A stretch of DNA of 64,000 nucleotides from contig NZ_DF820489.1 in the NCBI RefSeq assembly GCF_000691805.2, forward strand, positions 62,001 through 126,000, in the 5' to 3' direction. Below the pieces are notes generated by a model that was given only the letters and a program-made list of their open reading frames with translations, ran no database searches and was not told the origin of the DNA. Position 1 is the first letter of the stretch. Each line of letters starts with the position of its first letter. The translations under genes were made by a program, and so were the position numbers. Of the stretch, positions 43,098-52,807 are shown in pieces. The DNA comes from Weissella oryzae SG25 (GTDB taxonomy: Bacteria; Bacillota; Bacilli; Lactobacillales; Lactobacillaceae).

Positions 43098-43967
43098 TTA
43101 ATTAAATTGTGACCATAGCTTTACAATTGCCTGGGTTCCTTCACTACCAAGTCCCATCTCTTCAGAAAGCTTAGCATATAACTTTTCAGCTAAAGTAGTC
43201 GCTGGTAAATCAATTCCCAAATGCTTAGCTTCATCCAAAGCAATCCGTAAATCCTTTAGTAAGTGCTTTGCATAAAAACCAGGTTCAAAGTCTTGTTGTA
43301 AAATCCGCGGCGCTAAATGGCCCAAAGACCAATTTTGAGCACCACCAGCATTTAACGTATCAATTACATCTCGTAGGTCAAGGCCGGCCGCTTTAGCATA
43401 GGTTAAACTCTCAGCCATCCCCAACATCGTGCTAGCAATCATAATCTGATTTGCCATTTTCGTATGTTGACCACTACCTGGACCACCAAAGAGGTTAATA
43501 TTTTTACCAATAACCTCTAAGAGCGGACGAATTTTACTATACACGTTAATATCGGCACCAACCATAATTGATAGCGTACCGTCAATTGCCCCGATATCAC
43601 CACCAGATACCGGCGCATCAACTACCGCAACTCCATACTTTTCCCCGTCTTGAGCTAATTTTTGTGCCAGACTAGGAGTTGAAGTGGTCATATCAACAAA
43701 GATTTGTCCAGGTTGTGCCTGTGAAAACAAGCCAGCCGTACCATAGTAAACTTCCTCGACATCTTGTGGGTAGCCAACCATTGTAAATACAATTTCAGCT
43801 TGCTTAGCCACTGCCGCTGGAGTCGCAGCCCAAACGGCACCATGTTGAATTACCGCCATCGCACCTGTTTGATGCCGATTGTAGACAATCATTTCATAAC
43901 CGGCCTTTAAGAAATTATCAATAATCCCCCGACCCATTACGCCAGTACCCACAAAACCGATCTTCAT
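43098..43967 (-). CDS. 3-hydroxyisobutyrate dehydrogenase-like (beta-hydroxyacid) oxidoreductase
   Basis: NAD(P)-dependent beta-hydroxyacid dehydrogenase, 289 residues from ATG 43967 (8 nt after GAGG). Rossmann motif GFVGTGVMGRGI at the N-terminus, family signature DAPVSGGDIGA, and the catalytic lysine in GSGQHTKMANQIM. Such enzymes act on 3-hydroxyisobutyrate or tartronate semialdehyde; the true substrate is not evident. It follows the aldo-keto reductase gene with a 50-bp gap. Confidence 0.88.
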   Translation of the reverse strand: MKIGFVGTGVMGRGIIDNFLKAGYEMIVYNRHQTGAMAVIQHGAVWAATPAAVAKQAEIVFTMVGYPQDVEEVYYGTAGLFSQAQPGQIFVDMTTSTPSLAQKLAQDGEKYGVAVVDAPVSGGDIGAIDGTLSIMVGADINVYSKIRPLLEVIGKNINLFGGPGSGQHTKMANQIMIASTMLGMAESLTYAKAAGLDLRDVIDTLNAGGAQNWSLGHLAPRILQQDFEPGFYAKHLLKDLRIALDEAKHLGIDLPATTLAEKLYAKLSEEMGLGSEGTQAIVKLWSQFN

Positions 43968-44017
43968 CTGCATGCCCTCACAATCTAAGTTACTTGCTAC
44001 TAGTAATATCCTGCCGC

Positions 44018-44974
44018 TTATGGCAAATCATTGCCTGCTGCAAAATAAATGTCATACCACTCTTGATTAGTTAAGCTAACTTGGTCTGCCGCCATCATCT
44101 CAGCCAAACGTTCTGGATTCATTGAGCCCAAAATTGCTTGCATCTTTGCTGGGTGGTAAGTAATAAAGGCAACTGCAATTGCATTCTTACTTACACCATA
44201 CTTATCTGCTAGCTCAGCAAGTTTATCATTCAACGTTGCAAACTTAGGATTATCAATAAATGGTCCCTCAAAGAAACCATATTGGAATGGTGACCAAGCT
44301 TGAATCGTCATCTTCTTTAACCGTGAGTACGCTAGGATACCACCATCATGGTCAATTGAACGCTCATCTGACATATTAACGTGGAATTCACTATCAATCA
44401 TGCCCGTGTGCATAATACCAAACTGTAGTTGGTTAGCCACTAGTGGCTCATCAATTGCTGATTGCACTAGTTCAACTTGCCAAGGATTCATATTTGATAC
44501 TCCAAAGTGGCGAACCTTACCAGCTGCTTTTAAGCTGGCAAAAGCCTCCGCCACTCCTTCTGGATCTAACAATGTGTCTGGACGGTGCAAAAGGAAAACA
44601 TCCAGATAATCCGTTCGCAAACGCTTTAGCTCGATTTCAGCGGCTGCAATCAGGTGTTCCTTTGAAAAATCATACCTTGGCCCCTTAAGACCATCGCCAT
44701 TAATCTGGCCTTTTTCAATAATGATGCCACCCTTACTCTGCAAGATGATATCTTCACGCTTAACGTTTAAACGCGCCAAACTATCACCAAGGGTCGTTGA
44801 TGACCTACCACCTGCATAAATATCAGCCGTATCAAAAAAATTAATCTGATGATCTAACGCAGTTTGAATGACTGCATCAGCTTCCGCCGCGGTCTTATCC
44901 GCAATGCGCATCACACCCAAGGCAACATCTGGTACTTGTAACCCTGTCTTACCAAGTTCAACATGCTTTACCAT
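44018..44974 (-). CDS. aldo/keto reductase
   Basis: NADPH-dependent aldehyde/ketone reductase with a TIM-barrel fold, 318 residues. Active-site tetrad in FFDTADIYAGG (Asp, Tyr) with the Lys in QSKGG and the His in LLHRPDTLL. The cofactor region is near ILGSMNPERL. Resembles the YdhF-type oxidoreductases. The ATG follows GGAGG at 7 nt. Probably in one unit with the beta-hydroxyacid dehydrogenase; physiological substrate unknown. Confidence 0.92.
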   Translation of the reverse strand: MVKHVELGKTGLQVPDVALGVMRIADKTAAEADAVIQTALDHQINFFDTADIYAGGRSSTTLGDSLARLNVKREDIILQSKGGIIIEKGQINGDGLKGPRYDFSKEHLIAAAEIELKRLRTDYLDVFLLHRPDTLLDPEGVAEAFASLKAAGKVRHFGVSNMNPWQVELVQSAIDEPLVANQLQFGIMHTGMIDSEFHVNMSDERSIDHDGGILAYSRLKKMTIQAWSPFQYGFFEGPFIDNPKFATLNDKLAELADKYGVSKNAIAVAFITYHPAKMQAILGSMNPERLAEMMAADQVSLTNQEWYDIYFAAGNDLP

Positions 44975-45083
44975 TATGATTCCTCCATCCGTTAATCACA
45001 TTCATTACACTATCAATTTTACGCCTATGTAAAAGTAAGGGCAAAAAGATTGTTCAAGCTTAAAATAAATTTGCTATTAAGAA

Positions 45084-46430
45084 TTACAGCAAATATCCTA
45101 AATCAGATGCTAGTGATGGGTATATATAGAGATGCTTTTGAATTGTCACATCACTTTCATGTCGGTTAATTAAATCAATAAAGTAATTAACTAATTCATC
45201 AGCATGACTACCTAACACAGTCGCACCAACAATTTCACCGGCTGCATTTAAAACAACTTTTGCCAAGACTTTACGCTCAGCTAAGCGGTAATAACTATAC
45301 CAGTTAGTCATATCAAAATTCTTTACTGTATAACCTTTGGCTTCTGCTTGATCAGCTGGAATACCAACGGCCGCAATTTTTGGTGTACCAAAAACCGTTA
45401 TTGGAACTGGTGGGTATGCAATTGCTGCTTTGGTCTGCCCATTAATAAATTGTGCCACATAACGGCCTTCAAACCCACCGGTACTAGTCAGACGAGCGAC
45501 TGGCGTGTTAGCAACATCCCCGGCCGCAAAAATATGCGAATTAGTAGTCTGCAAGTATTCATTAACATTGACCCCATGTTGATTGTAGTCCACACCCGCC
45601 TTTTCAAGCGCCAAGCGATCACTATTAGCCTGCCGACCAACTGCACGCACAACAACTCCAACCTCTAAGACAGTACCAAAGCTCAATTCCACCTTTAAGT
45701 TTGTACCAGCCTTAGTGATTGCTGTGGCCTCTGTATCAAAGTAAAAATGTACGCCGCGATCACTTAATTGTTCAACTAACTCTTCTGCAAAATCAGCATC
45801 GAAGCCTTTCAATACTTGTGAACCACGAACCAAGACATGGACCTTGCTACCAGCGGCGGCGGCAATTGAAGCAAACTCTAAGGCAATGTAACCACCCCCA
45901 ATAATTACCATCTCATCAGGCATTTCGGCCAAAGAAAGGAAGCGTTCTGAATCAATCGTTAGCTCTGCTCCTGGTATCGTCATTGCATTGGGGCGTTGAC
46001 CAACTGCCAAAACATAATCACTTGCCTGTACAAGTGTTTCAGTATCGCCATCGGTTACTTTTAATTGCTTTGCATCAATAAATTCAGCTTTCCCATATAA
46101 ATGTGCAATACCGCTTGCATCTAAAGAAGCCACCGTCCTGGTAGGTACAGTCTGTGTATAGCGATTTTTTCGTTCCATCAATTTAGGCCAGTCAATTTCA
46201 ACCGTTGCTTGCAACCCATCATCTTGAAATGCTAAGGCTGCCTCTCTAGCCTCGACACCAGCCAATAATAGCTTCTTTGGATCACAACCGTAGTTAGGAC
46301 AAGTACCACCCCAAAGATACTGTTCAATCACCACAACCTTTTTCCCAGCAGCTTTTAAACCGTTTGCAGCTGCCAAACCCGTTGGTCCAGCACCAATTAC
46401 AGCGACATCAAATTTCAGACTCTCCATCAT
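45084..46430 (-). CDS. FAD-dependent pyridine nucleotide-disulfide oxidoreductase (glutathione-reductase-like)
   Basis: 448-residue flavoprotein: FAD motif VAVIGAGPTGLAAANGL, redox disulfide GGTCPNYGCDPKK (CxxxxC), NAD(P) motif IIGGGYIALEFASIAAAAGS and FAD motif IFAAGDV. The C-terminal dimer region has HLYIYPSLASDL instead of the HPTxxE of true glutathione reductases, so the substrate may differ. It starts 9 bp after the stop of the methionine-sulfoxide-reductase-like gene; the pair looks like a small thiol-stress operon behind a structured leader. Confidence 0.88.
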   Translation of the reverse strand: MMESLKFDVAVIGAGPTGLAAANGLKAAGKKVVVIEQYLWGGTCPNYGCDPKKLLLAGVEAREAALAFQDDGLQATVEIDWPKLMERKNRYTQTVPTRTVASLDASGIAHLYGKAEFIDAKQLKVTDGDTETLVQASDYVLAVGQRPNAMTIPGAELTIDSERFLSLAEMPDEMVIIGGGYIALEFASIAAAAGSKVHVLVRGSQVLKGFDADFAEELVEQLSDRGVHFYFDTEATAITKAGTNLKVELSFGTVLEVGVVVRAVGRQANSDRLALEKAGVDYNQHGVNVNEYLQTTNSHIFAAGDVANTPVARLTSTGGFEGRYVAQFINGQTKAAIAYPPVPITVFGTPKIAAVGIPADQAEAKGYTVKNFDMTNWYSYYRLAERKVLAKVVLNAAGEIVGATVLGSHADELVNYFIDLINRHESDVTIQKHLYIYPSLASDLGYLL

Positions 46431-46439
46431 ACATTCCCC

Positions 46440-46928
46440 CTAAACATACCTGAGCAATACTTGGGCAAAGTTCGTTAAATCTTGCTCATCTTGCTCACTA
46501 AACCGATTAAGCATCGTTGAATCAATGTCCAATACACCTATTTTGGCCCCGGTTGCGGTAACCAAAGGCAACACAATTTCGGCGTTAGAATCCGAATCAC
46601 AAGCAATGTGACCAACAAACTCATGTACGTCTGCAACCCGAATAGTCGTACCCTTTTTGAAAGCTGTCCCAACGACCCCATTACCATTTTTTATCCGTAC
46701 CGTGGCCGCCTTACCAACAAAAGGCCCCAAGATTAACTCGTCTAATTTAGCGTCATAAAAATAGAAGCCCGCCCAGTTAATTGCTGTCAAATTCTCGGCA
46801 ATAATCGCCGCTGCATTCGCATAATTAGCTTGCGCCATGCCTTCACTTTCTTCACCGCGAATCCATTCTAATAACAGTTGACTCAACAATGGCAACCCAA
46901 CCTCTGCTTGCGTTTCATCCACATCCAT
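46440..46928 (-). CDS. GAF-domain free methionine-(R)-sulfoxide reductase-like protein
   Basis: 162-residue single GAF domain of the fRMsr (YebR) family that reduces free methionine sulfoxide. The family block GHIACDSDSNAEIVLPL, containing the catalytic cysteine, is present, as is NWAGFYFYD. The second conserved cysteine (GVCGTA in the family) is Val here (GVVGTAF), so disulfide recycling may differ. ATG 46928 is 7 nt after GAGGAG. A structured leader with terminator precedes it, and a GR-like flavoprotein follows, which could supply electrons (inference). Confidence 0.85.
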   Translation of the reverse strand: MDVDETQAEVGLPLLSQLLLEWIRGEESEGMAQANYANAAAIIAENLTAINWAGFYFYDAKLDELILGPFVGKAATVRIKNGNGVVGTAFKKGTTIRVADVHEFVGHIACDSDSNAEIVLPLVTATGAKIGVLDIDSTMLNRFSEQDEQDLTNFAQVLLRYV

Positions 46929-46952
46929 CTGCATTCTCCTCATCTTTGTAAA

Positions 46953-47149
46953 CAAAAACCACTAGTCCAAAAAACTTCGAACTAGTGGTTGTTAATTAAC
47001 TGGGTCATCCAATTTTCCTGCTAGCTTGATTATGTTAAATCAAGTCACTTATTGGGTGTTGCCAATTGACCGTAAGTGAAGCTAGTAAAAATTAAGCTAT
47101 ATTAGTAATAAGCGCTGACAATCTAAGCTCAAGCCTAAACTCTAATATA
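46953..47149 (-). promoter_or_regulatory. structured leader RNA with terminator, riboswitch-like
   Basis: On the minus strand a TTGACA/TACCAT promoter (47179-47184 and 47156-47161, 17-bp spacing) predicts a start near 47149. Then come ATATTAG/CTAATAT (47142-47148 with 47099-47105) and an apparent three-way junction: closing CTAGC/GCTAG (47081-47085 with 47021-47025), arm TCACTTA/TAAGTGA and arm CTTGATT/AATCAAG. An intrinsic terminator (46957-46990, T-run) sits just before the gene's ribosome-binding site. No T-box, S-box or other consensus that I know is present. Confidence 0.5.
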
Positions 47150-47235
47150 ATTTTCATGGTAACGCTCCCAATTATTTATGTCAAACGTCTTGTCTAGCTT
47201 CTAATAATCCACAAATCATATTAAACGAACACAGT

Positions 47236-48024
47236 TTATTTTTGCTTTGCTTGCTCAAAATTCTCAATATATTGATATAGCAATAACTCTAATAAGGCAA
47301 TGCTAGAAATTCGTGATGAGATATTGTGTTCGTTTAAACTCAGCGAATCTGTAAAGATATAAAAATTATAAGTACTCAAACTCTGTAAGACATTTTTATT
47401 TGCTTCGGTAATCGAAACAATTGTTGGTTTGATTAATGCTTGGTCAAATTTATTAAGCATTTGCAACCATTCAGAGTCGTTACCATCGTAAGTCAAAATA
47501 AAAACTAGGGAATCTGTCCGCACCTGCTTAGCAGCTAACGTGCGGTAGTCATAATCCGTTGGAAAGACCACATTAAATCCCGCCATACTATAAATATAGT
47601 TAATATACTCAGCGGCATGTTTACTTGTCCCCTTAGCAAATAGATAAATGTCTGGATGTTTGGCTAATTTAGCAGTTAGTTCCTTTAGCTTCTCAATGGG
47701 AATCACCCGGACACTCTCATAGACGTTTTTAAGATACTCTTCGCGATAGTCAATCTGTTCATCAACAAAATTTGCATGTTCATCATCTTCTTGGTTTAGC
47801 GTTGTGTACTTAATTACCGTCACAAATTCACTATAGCCGGTAAAACCAATCTTTTTCACAAAACGCAAAAACGTTGCCGTAGATGTAAAGGTTGCCGTAG
47901 ATGCCTCACGAATTGTCATCCCCTGAATGAGATTCATATTTTTTACTACATAATCAAATAAGTCCTGCTCGTTAGTTGTTAAAGAACTTAGGTGGTCCGT
48001 TACAATCTCAAAAAAATTCATCAT
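47236..48024 (-). CDS. MurR/RpiR-family transcriptional regulator
   Basis: 262 residues: N-terminal helix-turn-helix (TIREASTATFTSTATFLRFVKKIGF in parts: TIREAST, STATFLRF, KKIGFTGY) and a C-terminal SIS-like domain (FAKGTSKHAAEYINYIYS). Last gene of the agmatine operon, 13 bp after aguA2, so it probably regulates the pathway, though RpiR proteins usually sense sugar phosphates. The HTH is less canonical than that of the RpiR at 58608. Confidence 0.85.
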   Translation of the reverse strand: MMNFFEIVTDHLSSLTTNEQDLFDYVVKNMNLIQGMTIREASTATFTSTATFLRFVKKIGFTGYSEFVTVIKYTTLNQEDDEHANFVDEQIDYREEYLKNVYESVRVIPIEKLKELTAKLAKHPDIYLFAKGTSKHAAEYINYIYSMAGFNVVFPTDYDYRTLAAKQVRTDSLVFILTYDGNDSEWLQMLNKFDQALIKPTIVSITEANKNVLQSLSTYNFYIFTDSLSLNEHNISSRISSIALLELLLYQYIENFEQAKQK

Positions 48025-48037
48025 ATCTTACCCATCC

Positions 48038-49123
48038 TTATAAAGCGGGAACAGTGCTTATAACGGTATGCAGTCCACCACCACCACTCAAGAATTCACG
48101 AGCTGGTAGCGTCAACACCTCACGTTCAGGATATAAAGCTTGTAGCTGTGTCTTAGCAATGTCATCTTGTGGATCATCAAAACTTGGCATAATAATTACC
48201 TTAGTAAAGGTCAGGTAATTAACATAGGTTGCCGTTAGCCGTTGACCTGCAATCCTGGGCAGACGACCATTAATTGGATCAACTCCATTGGCCTCCTCAA
48301 CGGTTAAGTATTGCGGGCTAGGGATTTGCATTTTATGAATTTCTAATTTACGTCCTTTAGCATCTACAGCCTTCCTTAAAATTTCGTAGGCTTGGTGACT
48401 AATGGCATACTGTGGGTCAGCTGGATCATCGGTCCAAGTGAGCACAATTTTCCCCGGTGCTACATAATTAAGCATATTATCAACATCACCACCGGTTTCA
48501 TCCATAAAGTAACCTTCTGGTAGCCAAATTACCCGTTTAATGCCAAAGTATTTTGCAAAAAGGGCCTCAACTTGTTCTTTGCTGGCATTAAGGTTGCGTC
48601 CTTCAGATAACACAACTTCTTCGGTTGTAATTAAAGTCCCCTCGCCATCAGTCACAATGGCACAGCCTTCAAGGATAAATTTATTTCTAAGGTAATCCAG
48701 TCGCTGCAAATCAAGCAACTTTTGAGCAACTAAAGCATCTTGGTCCCAAGGGAAATAAAGGCCATCTAGTAGCCCTCCCCAGGCATTAAAAGCAAAATCA
48801 ACGCCATATAAAGTCTGATTATTTTCAACGTAAAATGGGCCAATATCTTTGAGCCAGATGTCATCAAAACTCATTTCAACTACCCGCATCTTTTGGGCTA
48901 ATTGAGCCTGCGCATTTTGATATTGTCCGCGTGAAACTAACATCGTAACTGGCTGATAACGAGCAATTAATTCAGCCAGTTGGCGGAACATCTTTTGCGC
49001 TGGTTTCCCTGCATTCCGCCAATTATCACGGCGCTCAGGCCAAGCAATGTAACTTTCCTTGGTTGGTTCAAATTCCGCCACTAAACGATACCCTGCGTCT
49101 TGTGGCTTATCTGTAAGTTGCAT
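48038..49123 (-). CDS. aguA2: agmatine deiminase paralogue lacking catalytic residues (AguA2-like)
   Basis: 361 residues, clearly homologous to the neighbouring agmatine deiminase, but active-site residues are changed: the catalytic His in DETNGHVDN is Asp (DETGGDVDN, Asp213), the nucleophilic Cys in GGGNIHC is Thr (GGGGLHT, Thr353), WVRD is WLKD, and LEGG is LEGC. The reading frame is intact with a good ribosome-binding site, so it is expressed but probably catalytically dead; a regulatory or scaffold role, or agmatine binding, is possible. An inactive AguA2 is known from Listeria, by a different substitution. Confidence 0.85.
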   Translation of the reverse strand: MQLTDKPQDAGYRLVAEFEPTKESYIAWPERRDNWRNAGKPAQKMFRQLAELIARYQPVTMLVSRGQYQNAQAQLAQKMRVVEMSFDDIWLKDIGPFYVENNQTLYGVDFAFNAWGGLLDGLYFPWDQDALVAQKLLDLQRLDYLRNKFILEGCAIVTDGEGTLITTEEVVLSEGRNLNASKEQVEALFAKYFGIKRVIWLPEGYFMDETGGDVDNMLNYVAPGKIVLTWTDDPADPQYAISHQAYEILRKAVDAKGRKLEIHKMQIPSPQYLTVEEANGVDPINGRLPRIAGQRLTATYVNYLTFTKVIIMPSFDDPQDDIAKTQLQALYPEREVLTLPAREFLSGGGGLHTVISTVPAL

Positions 49124-49158
49124 ATTTATCCTACTCTCAACATTAATTTTTATACAGC

Positions 49159-49193
49159 AAAAGGGAGGTGACCAACTAGTGATCGCACTCCCA
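49159..49193 (-). terminator. possible partial terminator between aguA and aguA2
   Basis: GGGAG...CTCCC stem with imperfect inner pairing, followed by TTTTG on the minus strand, inside the operon. It could lower expression of aguA2 and the regulator. Weak evidence. Confidence 0.35.
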
Positions 49194-49206
49194 ATTATTT
49201 TACAAC

Positions 49207-50301
49207 TTAATTCTGTGGTACTTGTTGCGTAATGCAGTGAATATTTCCACCACCAAGTAGAATTTCACGCGCCGGTACACCAACAATCTTACGATCTGGA
49301 TACAAAGTTTGTAGCTTTTCTGCAGCCTTTTGATCCATAGGGTCGCCAAAGGTTGGATAGATAATACCACCATTAGCAGTGTAGTAATTAACGTACGAAG
49401 CGGCCAAACGCTCATCCTCTGTTCGTGGCTGACTGCCTTCAATTACATCAACACCCTCACTCTCTTCTTTGTTAATCAAAACTGGCTTGGGCAGATAGAT
49501 CTTTTCAACTTGAATCTTACGTCCCTTAGCATCGGTCGCATGCTCAAGAATCTCTAGATTCTCTTGTGAAATTTCGTATTGTGGATCATTCTCATCATCA
49601 GTCCAGGCTAATGCAACAACCCCTGGCTTAACGAAGTTAGCAATATTATCCACATGCCCATTGGTTTCATCCAAGTAAATCCCCCGCTTCAACCAGATAA
49701 TCTTTTCAAGGTTAAGGTGTTCTTTCAAAACCTCTTCGATCTGTTCCTTAGAAAGCTGAGCATTACGACCATCTGATAGTAAACACTCTTCAGTTGTAAT
49801 CAAGGTTCCCTCACCGTCAACATGAATCGAACCACCTTCAAGAATAAAATCATCTAAACGATAACGGTCTACCTGCTCCAATTCACTCATCTTTGCAGCA
49901 ACTCGATCGTCTTTATCCCAAGGGAAGTATAGTCCGTCAACTAAGCCACCCCAAGCATTAAAGGTCCAATCAACCGCCCGTAAGTCACCCGCATCATTTT
50001 TCACAAATGTTGCCCCTGAATCACGCACCCAAGAATCATTATTTGAAATTTCAACGACACTAACCTCAGCTGGAAGCATGTTACGTGCATTTTGATACTG
50101 CTCGTCGCTAACGCCAACCGTAACATGTTCAAATTCACTGATTGCCTTGGCAACATTTACAAAAACTTTTTGGGCAGGCTTGGCTCCATTACGCCAATTG
50201 TCAGTCCGCTCGGGCCATAAAATGTAAACACCCTTGTGAGCTTCAAACTCACCTGGCATCCGAAAACCATCTTTTTTAGGAGTTGAATGTAACGTCTTCA
50301 T
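49207..50301 (-). CDS. aguA: agmatine deiminase
   Basis: Converts agmatine to N-carbamoylputrescine and ammonia, the first step of the agmatine deiminase pathway that yields ATP, putrescine and alkali. 364 residues from ATG 50301 after GAGGAAAG. Catalytic residues are intact: SWVRD (Asp94), DETNGHVDN (His216), and the nucleophile in GGGNIHC (Cys356), with LEGG and TTEECLL blocks. The longer upstream reading would overlap the antiporter gene. Confidence 0.96.
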   Translation of the reverse strand: MKTLHSTPKKDGFRMPGEFEAHKGVYILWPERTDNWRNGAKPAQKVFVNVAKAISEFEHVTVGVSDEQYQNARNMLPAEVSVVEISNNDSWVRDSGATFVKNDAGDLRAVDWTFNAWGGLVDGLYFPWDKDDRVAAKMSELEQVDRYRLDDFILEGGSIHVDGEGTLITTEECLLSDGRNAQLSKEQIEEVLKEHLNLEKIIWLKRGIYLDETNGHVDNIANFVKPGVVALAWTDDENDPQYEISQENLEILEHATDAKGRKIQVEKIYLPKPVLINKEESEGVDVIEGSQPRTEDERLAASYVNYYTANGGIIYPTFGDPMDQKAAEKLQTLYPDRKIVGVPAREILLGGGNIHCITQQVPQN

Positions 50302-50311
50302 TTTTCTTTCC

Positions 50312-51664
50312 TCACTTCTTTTTTTCAGCCATTCTAACAACAACTTCACCAATGCCAAATGTGATAATTGCGCCAACTAAAATTGGTAACTTTGTTGATA
50401 ATTCTGCTGGTGCAGTGCTGAATGGTACTGCTGTTAAGATAATCGTAAATATCAAGAGTACTTCTGGCACCCAAGTCATTAAGTTAATCATTACCTTACC
50501 ACCTGGTACTTTAAAAGGTCGCTCAGTGGTGGCATCACTTTGGCGAAGCTTCCAAAAGGCTGGAAACATCATCGTATATGATACCAAAAGGGCAATAACG
50601 TTCAATGAGAAAAAGGCCCAGAAAATATCAGGATTTGGAATAAACGGTGCCACAATTACTAATACGGTTGCGACAATTCCGTTCAAAATCCCCGTACCGA
50701 CTGGCATCCCATTTTTGTCCTCATGACCATAGATTGCTGGTAGTGCATGATCCTTTGCTGCATAATTGGCAACATAGTTGACCCCCAAAGCCCAAGAGAT
50801 CAATTCTGAAGCTAAAGCGTACATAAACAAAATTCCAATCAAAATTACAAACCAATTCATCCGACCAACTAACATTATAAAGCTATCAATCAAACCACTT
50901 GAAGCCTGCAATTTAGCTGTTGGAATTGCCACACTCATACCAAAGGAAGCAATTAAATAGAAGACGGTAATTAACAAACCACCATAAACAATTGCTTTTG
51001 GTATCTGCCGCTTGGGGTCATCCATATCATCTGCCATCGTGGCGACAACTTCAAAGCCTAAGAAGTTAAAGATAATGACTGACAAATTACTCATTGAACT
51101 CAAATTCATTGATGGCAACAAATTATGTGGTGCAAAGCTATTAGCAACCCCCTTAGTTATAGCGGTATAGATTCCTAGCACCGCTAAGGCAACAATCATC
51201 AAAATCTTACTAAAGGCCGCCAGATTCATAATCCACTTACTCTCAGAAACAGGCCGGTTACCAACCAAAACGGTAAACCAGACGAACAGTAGTTGAATTA
51301 GGACATTTTCCAGGGTTGTAAGATGTAAACCAAAAATTTGTTCGCCCACTTGGACGAATAGTACTGCAAGGGAAGCTACCCAGATTGGATAGTTGACCCA
51401 GTAGCTCCAAGCCAAGCGACCACCCCAACGGGACCCAAAGGCCTGCTTAACCCAATCATATAAACCACCATCACCGGCGTATGTTGTCCCTAATTCGGCA
51501 GAAATTAATCCATACGGAATAAAGAACAACAACAATAGGAACATCCACCAAAAGAACTGTTGGACACCGATTGCGGCTGCTGGGGCCACAGAATCAACAA
51601 CCATGACGACAACAACTGACATTAATACGGCGTCGAACAAGCGAAACTTTTTCTTGCCTGTCAT
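50312..51664 (-). CDS. aguD: agmatine/putrescine antiporter (APC family)
   Basis: 450-residue permease with about 12 helices; [11 protein letters not shown] and [20 protein letters not shown] are typical of the AguD/YjeM-like branch of APC transporters. Its place between putrescine carbamoyltransferase and agmatine deiminase makes agmatine uptake coupled to putrescine export the natural role. ATG 51664 is 6 nt after GGAG; the TTG four codons upstream overlaps that site. It starts 29 bp after aguB. Confidence 0.93.
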   Translation of the reverse strand: MTGKKKFRLFDAVLMSVVVVMVVDSVAPAAAIGVQQFFWWMFLLLLFFIPYGLISAELGTTYAGDGGLYDWVKQAFGSRWGGRLAWSYWVNYPIWVASLAVLFVQVGEQIFGLHLTTLENVLIQLLFVWFTVLVGNRPVSESKWIMNLAAFSKILMIVALAVLGIYTAITKGVANSFAPHNLLPSMNLSSMSNLSVIIFNFLGFEVVATMADDMDDPKRQIPKAIVYGGLLITVFYLIASFGMSVAIPTAKLQASSGLIDSFIMLVGRMNWFVILIGILFMYALASELISWALGVNYVANYAAKDHALPAIYGHEDKNGMPVGTGILNGIVATVLVIVAPFIPNPDIFWAFFSLNVIALLVSYTMMFPAFWKLRQSDATTERPFKVPGGKVMINLMTWVPEVLLIFTIILTAVPFSTAPAELSTKLPILVGAIITFGIGEVVVRMAEKKK

Positions 51665-51693
51665 GTTTTTCTCCAATCTACTCCCAAAAAGTT

Positions 51694-52713
51694 TTAGCCG
51701 ATTTGGTTAGCTAACATTGTATCAATTTCACTTTGATACTTGGCAGCAGTTTCTTCATCGGCTTCTTTCATCAAAGGATTTAAGAGATAAACAAAGATTG
51801 CGCGCATTGCCGTCTTACGGTTTTCAGCTTCATCCCAAACAATTGAATAGTCTGAATCAATAACTTCATCGGTAACTTCTTCATTACGGGTTGCTGGCAA
51901 GCAGTGCATAAACTTAACGTGGTCTGAGGCTTTAGCAACAAGCTCTGCATTAACCTGATACTTTGGATAGAAAATACCCATCCGCTCTTCTTCTGAAAGC
52001 TCAGCCTCATACAAACCATACCAAACATCAGTATAGATGAAATCAGCATCCTTCATTGCTTCATCAGCATCTTCAGTAACTAAGACGCTACCACCGGATA
52101 ACTCAGCGTTTTTACGCCCGATTTCAAGTGACTCTTCTGGAATTTGGAAGCCCTTAGGTCCAAATTGCACAAAATCCATGCCCATCTTAGTTGCAATGAA
52201 CATCAAGGAAACGCAGACTTGAGTTGCATCACCAACGAAAACAACCTTGGCGTCGCTCAACTTCTTACCAGCAGGTAGATGCTCCGTCATGGTGATAATG
52301 TCACCTAATTCTTGAGTTGGGTGGTTGTAATCACTCATAAAGTTGACAACTGGCACCTTAGCATACTTTGCCACGTCCGCGACCGTCTTATGACGCTCAA
52401 CACGCGCTCCAACAATGTCTAAAATCCGTCCCAAAACTTGAGATGTATCTTCGATTGACTCATGGCCACCCAATTGAATTTGGCCAGGTGCAAGATATTG
52501 GGCATGACCACCTAATTCTGTCATTGCTGCCTCAGCTGATGTCCGAGTACGAGTTGATGATTGTTCAAAAACCATCCCTAATGTCTTGTTCTTCAAAAGT
52601 TGTGGATAATAACCATGCTTGATTGAATCTTTTAGCTTTAAAGCAAGGTCAATCATATATTGCATTTCTGCCTGAGTAAAATTATTAGTATCAATGTAAT
52701 CACGCTTAGTCAT
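51694..52713 (-). CDS. aguB: putrescine carbamoyltransferase
   Basis: Phosphorolyses N-carbamoylputrescine to putrescine and carbamoyl phosphate. Carbamoyl phosphate motif [16 protein letters not shown] and HCLPATR are shared with ornithine carbamoyltransferase; the YGLYEAELS stretch and the extended C-terminal helix ([18 protein letters not shown]) are typical of PTC. 339 residues. First gene of the agmatine operon, preceded by two cre-like sites. The carbamate kinase that normally completes the pathway (aguC) is absent from the cluster. Confidence 0.95.
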   Translation of the reverse strand: MTKRDYIDTNNFTQAEMQYMIDLALKLKDSIKHGYYPQLLKNKTLGMVFEQSSTRTRTSAEAAMTELGGHAQYLAPGQIQLGGHESIEDTSQVLGRILDIVGARVERHKTVADVAKYAKVPVVNFMSDYNHPTQELGDIITMTEHLPAGKKLSDAKVVFVGDATQVCVSLMFIATKMGMDFVQFGPKGFQIPEESLEIGRKNAELSGGSVLVTEDADEAMKDADFIYTDVWYGLYEAELSEEERMGIFYPKYQVNAELVAKASDHVKFMHCLPATRNEEVTDEVIDSDYSIVWDEAENRKTAMRAIFVYLLNPLMKEADEETAAKYQSEIDTMLANQIG

Positions 52714-52770
52714 GGTGATTTCCTCCTGAATATTTATTACTTTTTCAGGTTATAGCAATTTTTACTTTTT

Positions 52771-52785
52771 AGAAAGCGTTTTCAT
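52771..52785 (-). promoter_or_regulatory. cre site upstream of the agmatine operon
   Basis: On the minus strand TGAAAACGCTTTCT matches the CcpA cre consensus TGWAARCGYTWNCW at every position, ~60 bp before aguB. Strong sign of carbon catabolite control. Confidence 0.75.
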
Positions 52786-52791
52786 AGCCGT

Positions 52792-52807
52792 TGTAAAAGC
52801 GTTAACT
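52792..52807 (-). promoter_or_regulatory. second, weaker cre-like site
   Basis: TGTAAAAGCGTTAACT lies about two helical turns from the perfect cre site; it shares the AAGCGTT core but has a mismatched outer half. Confidence 0.4.

Noticed and set aside
47096-47157. Possible 20-codon leader peptide (start 47157) before the fRMsr operon
   Set aside because: It has a GGGAG at good spacing, but the ATG falls inside the best -10 box, so the SD would not be transcribed. If the promoter lies further up, this should be reopened.
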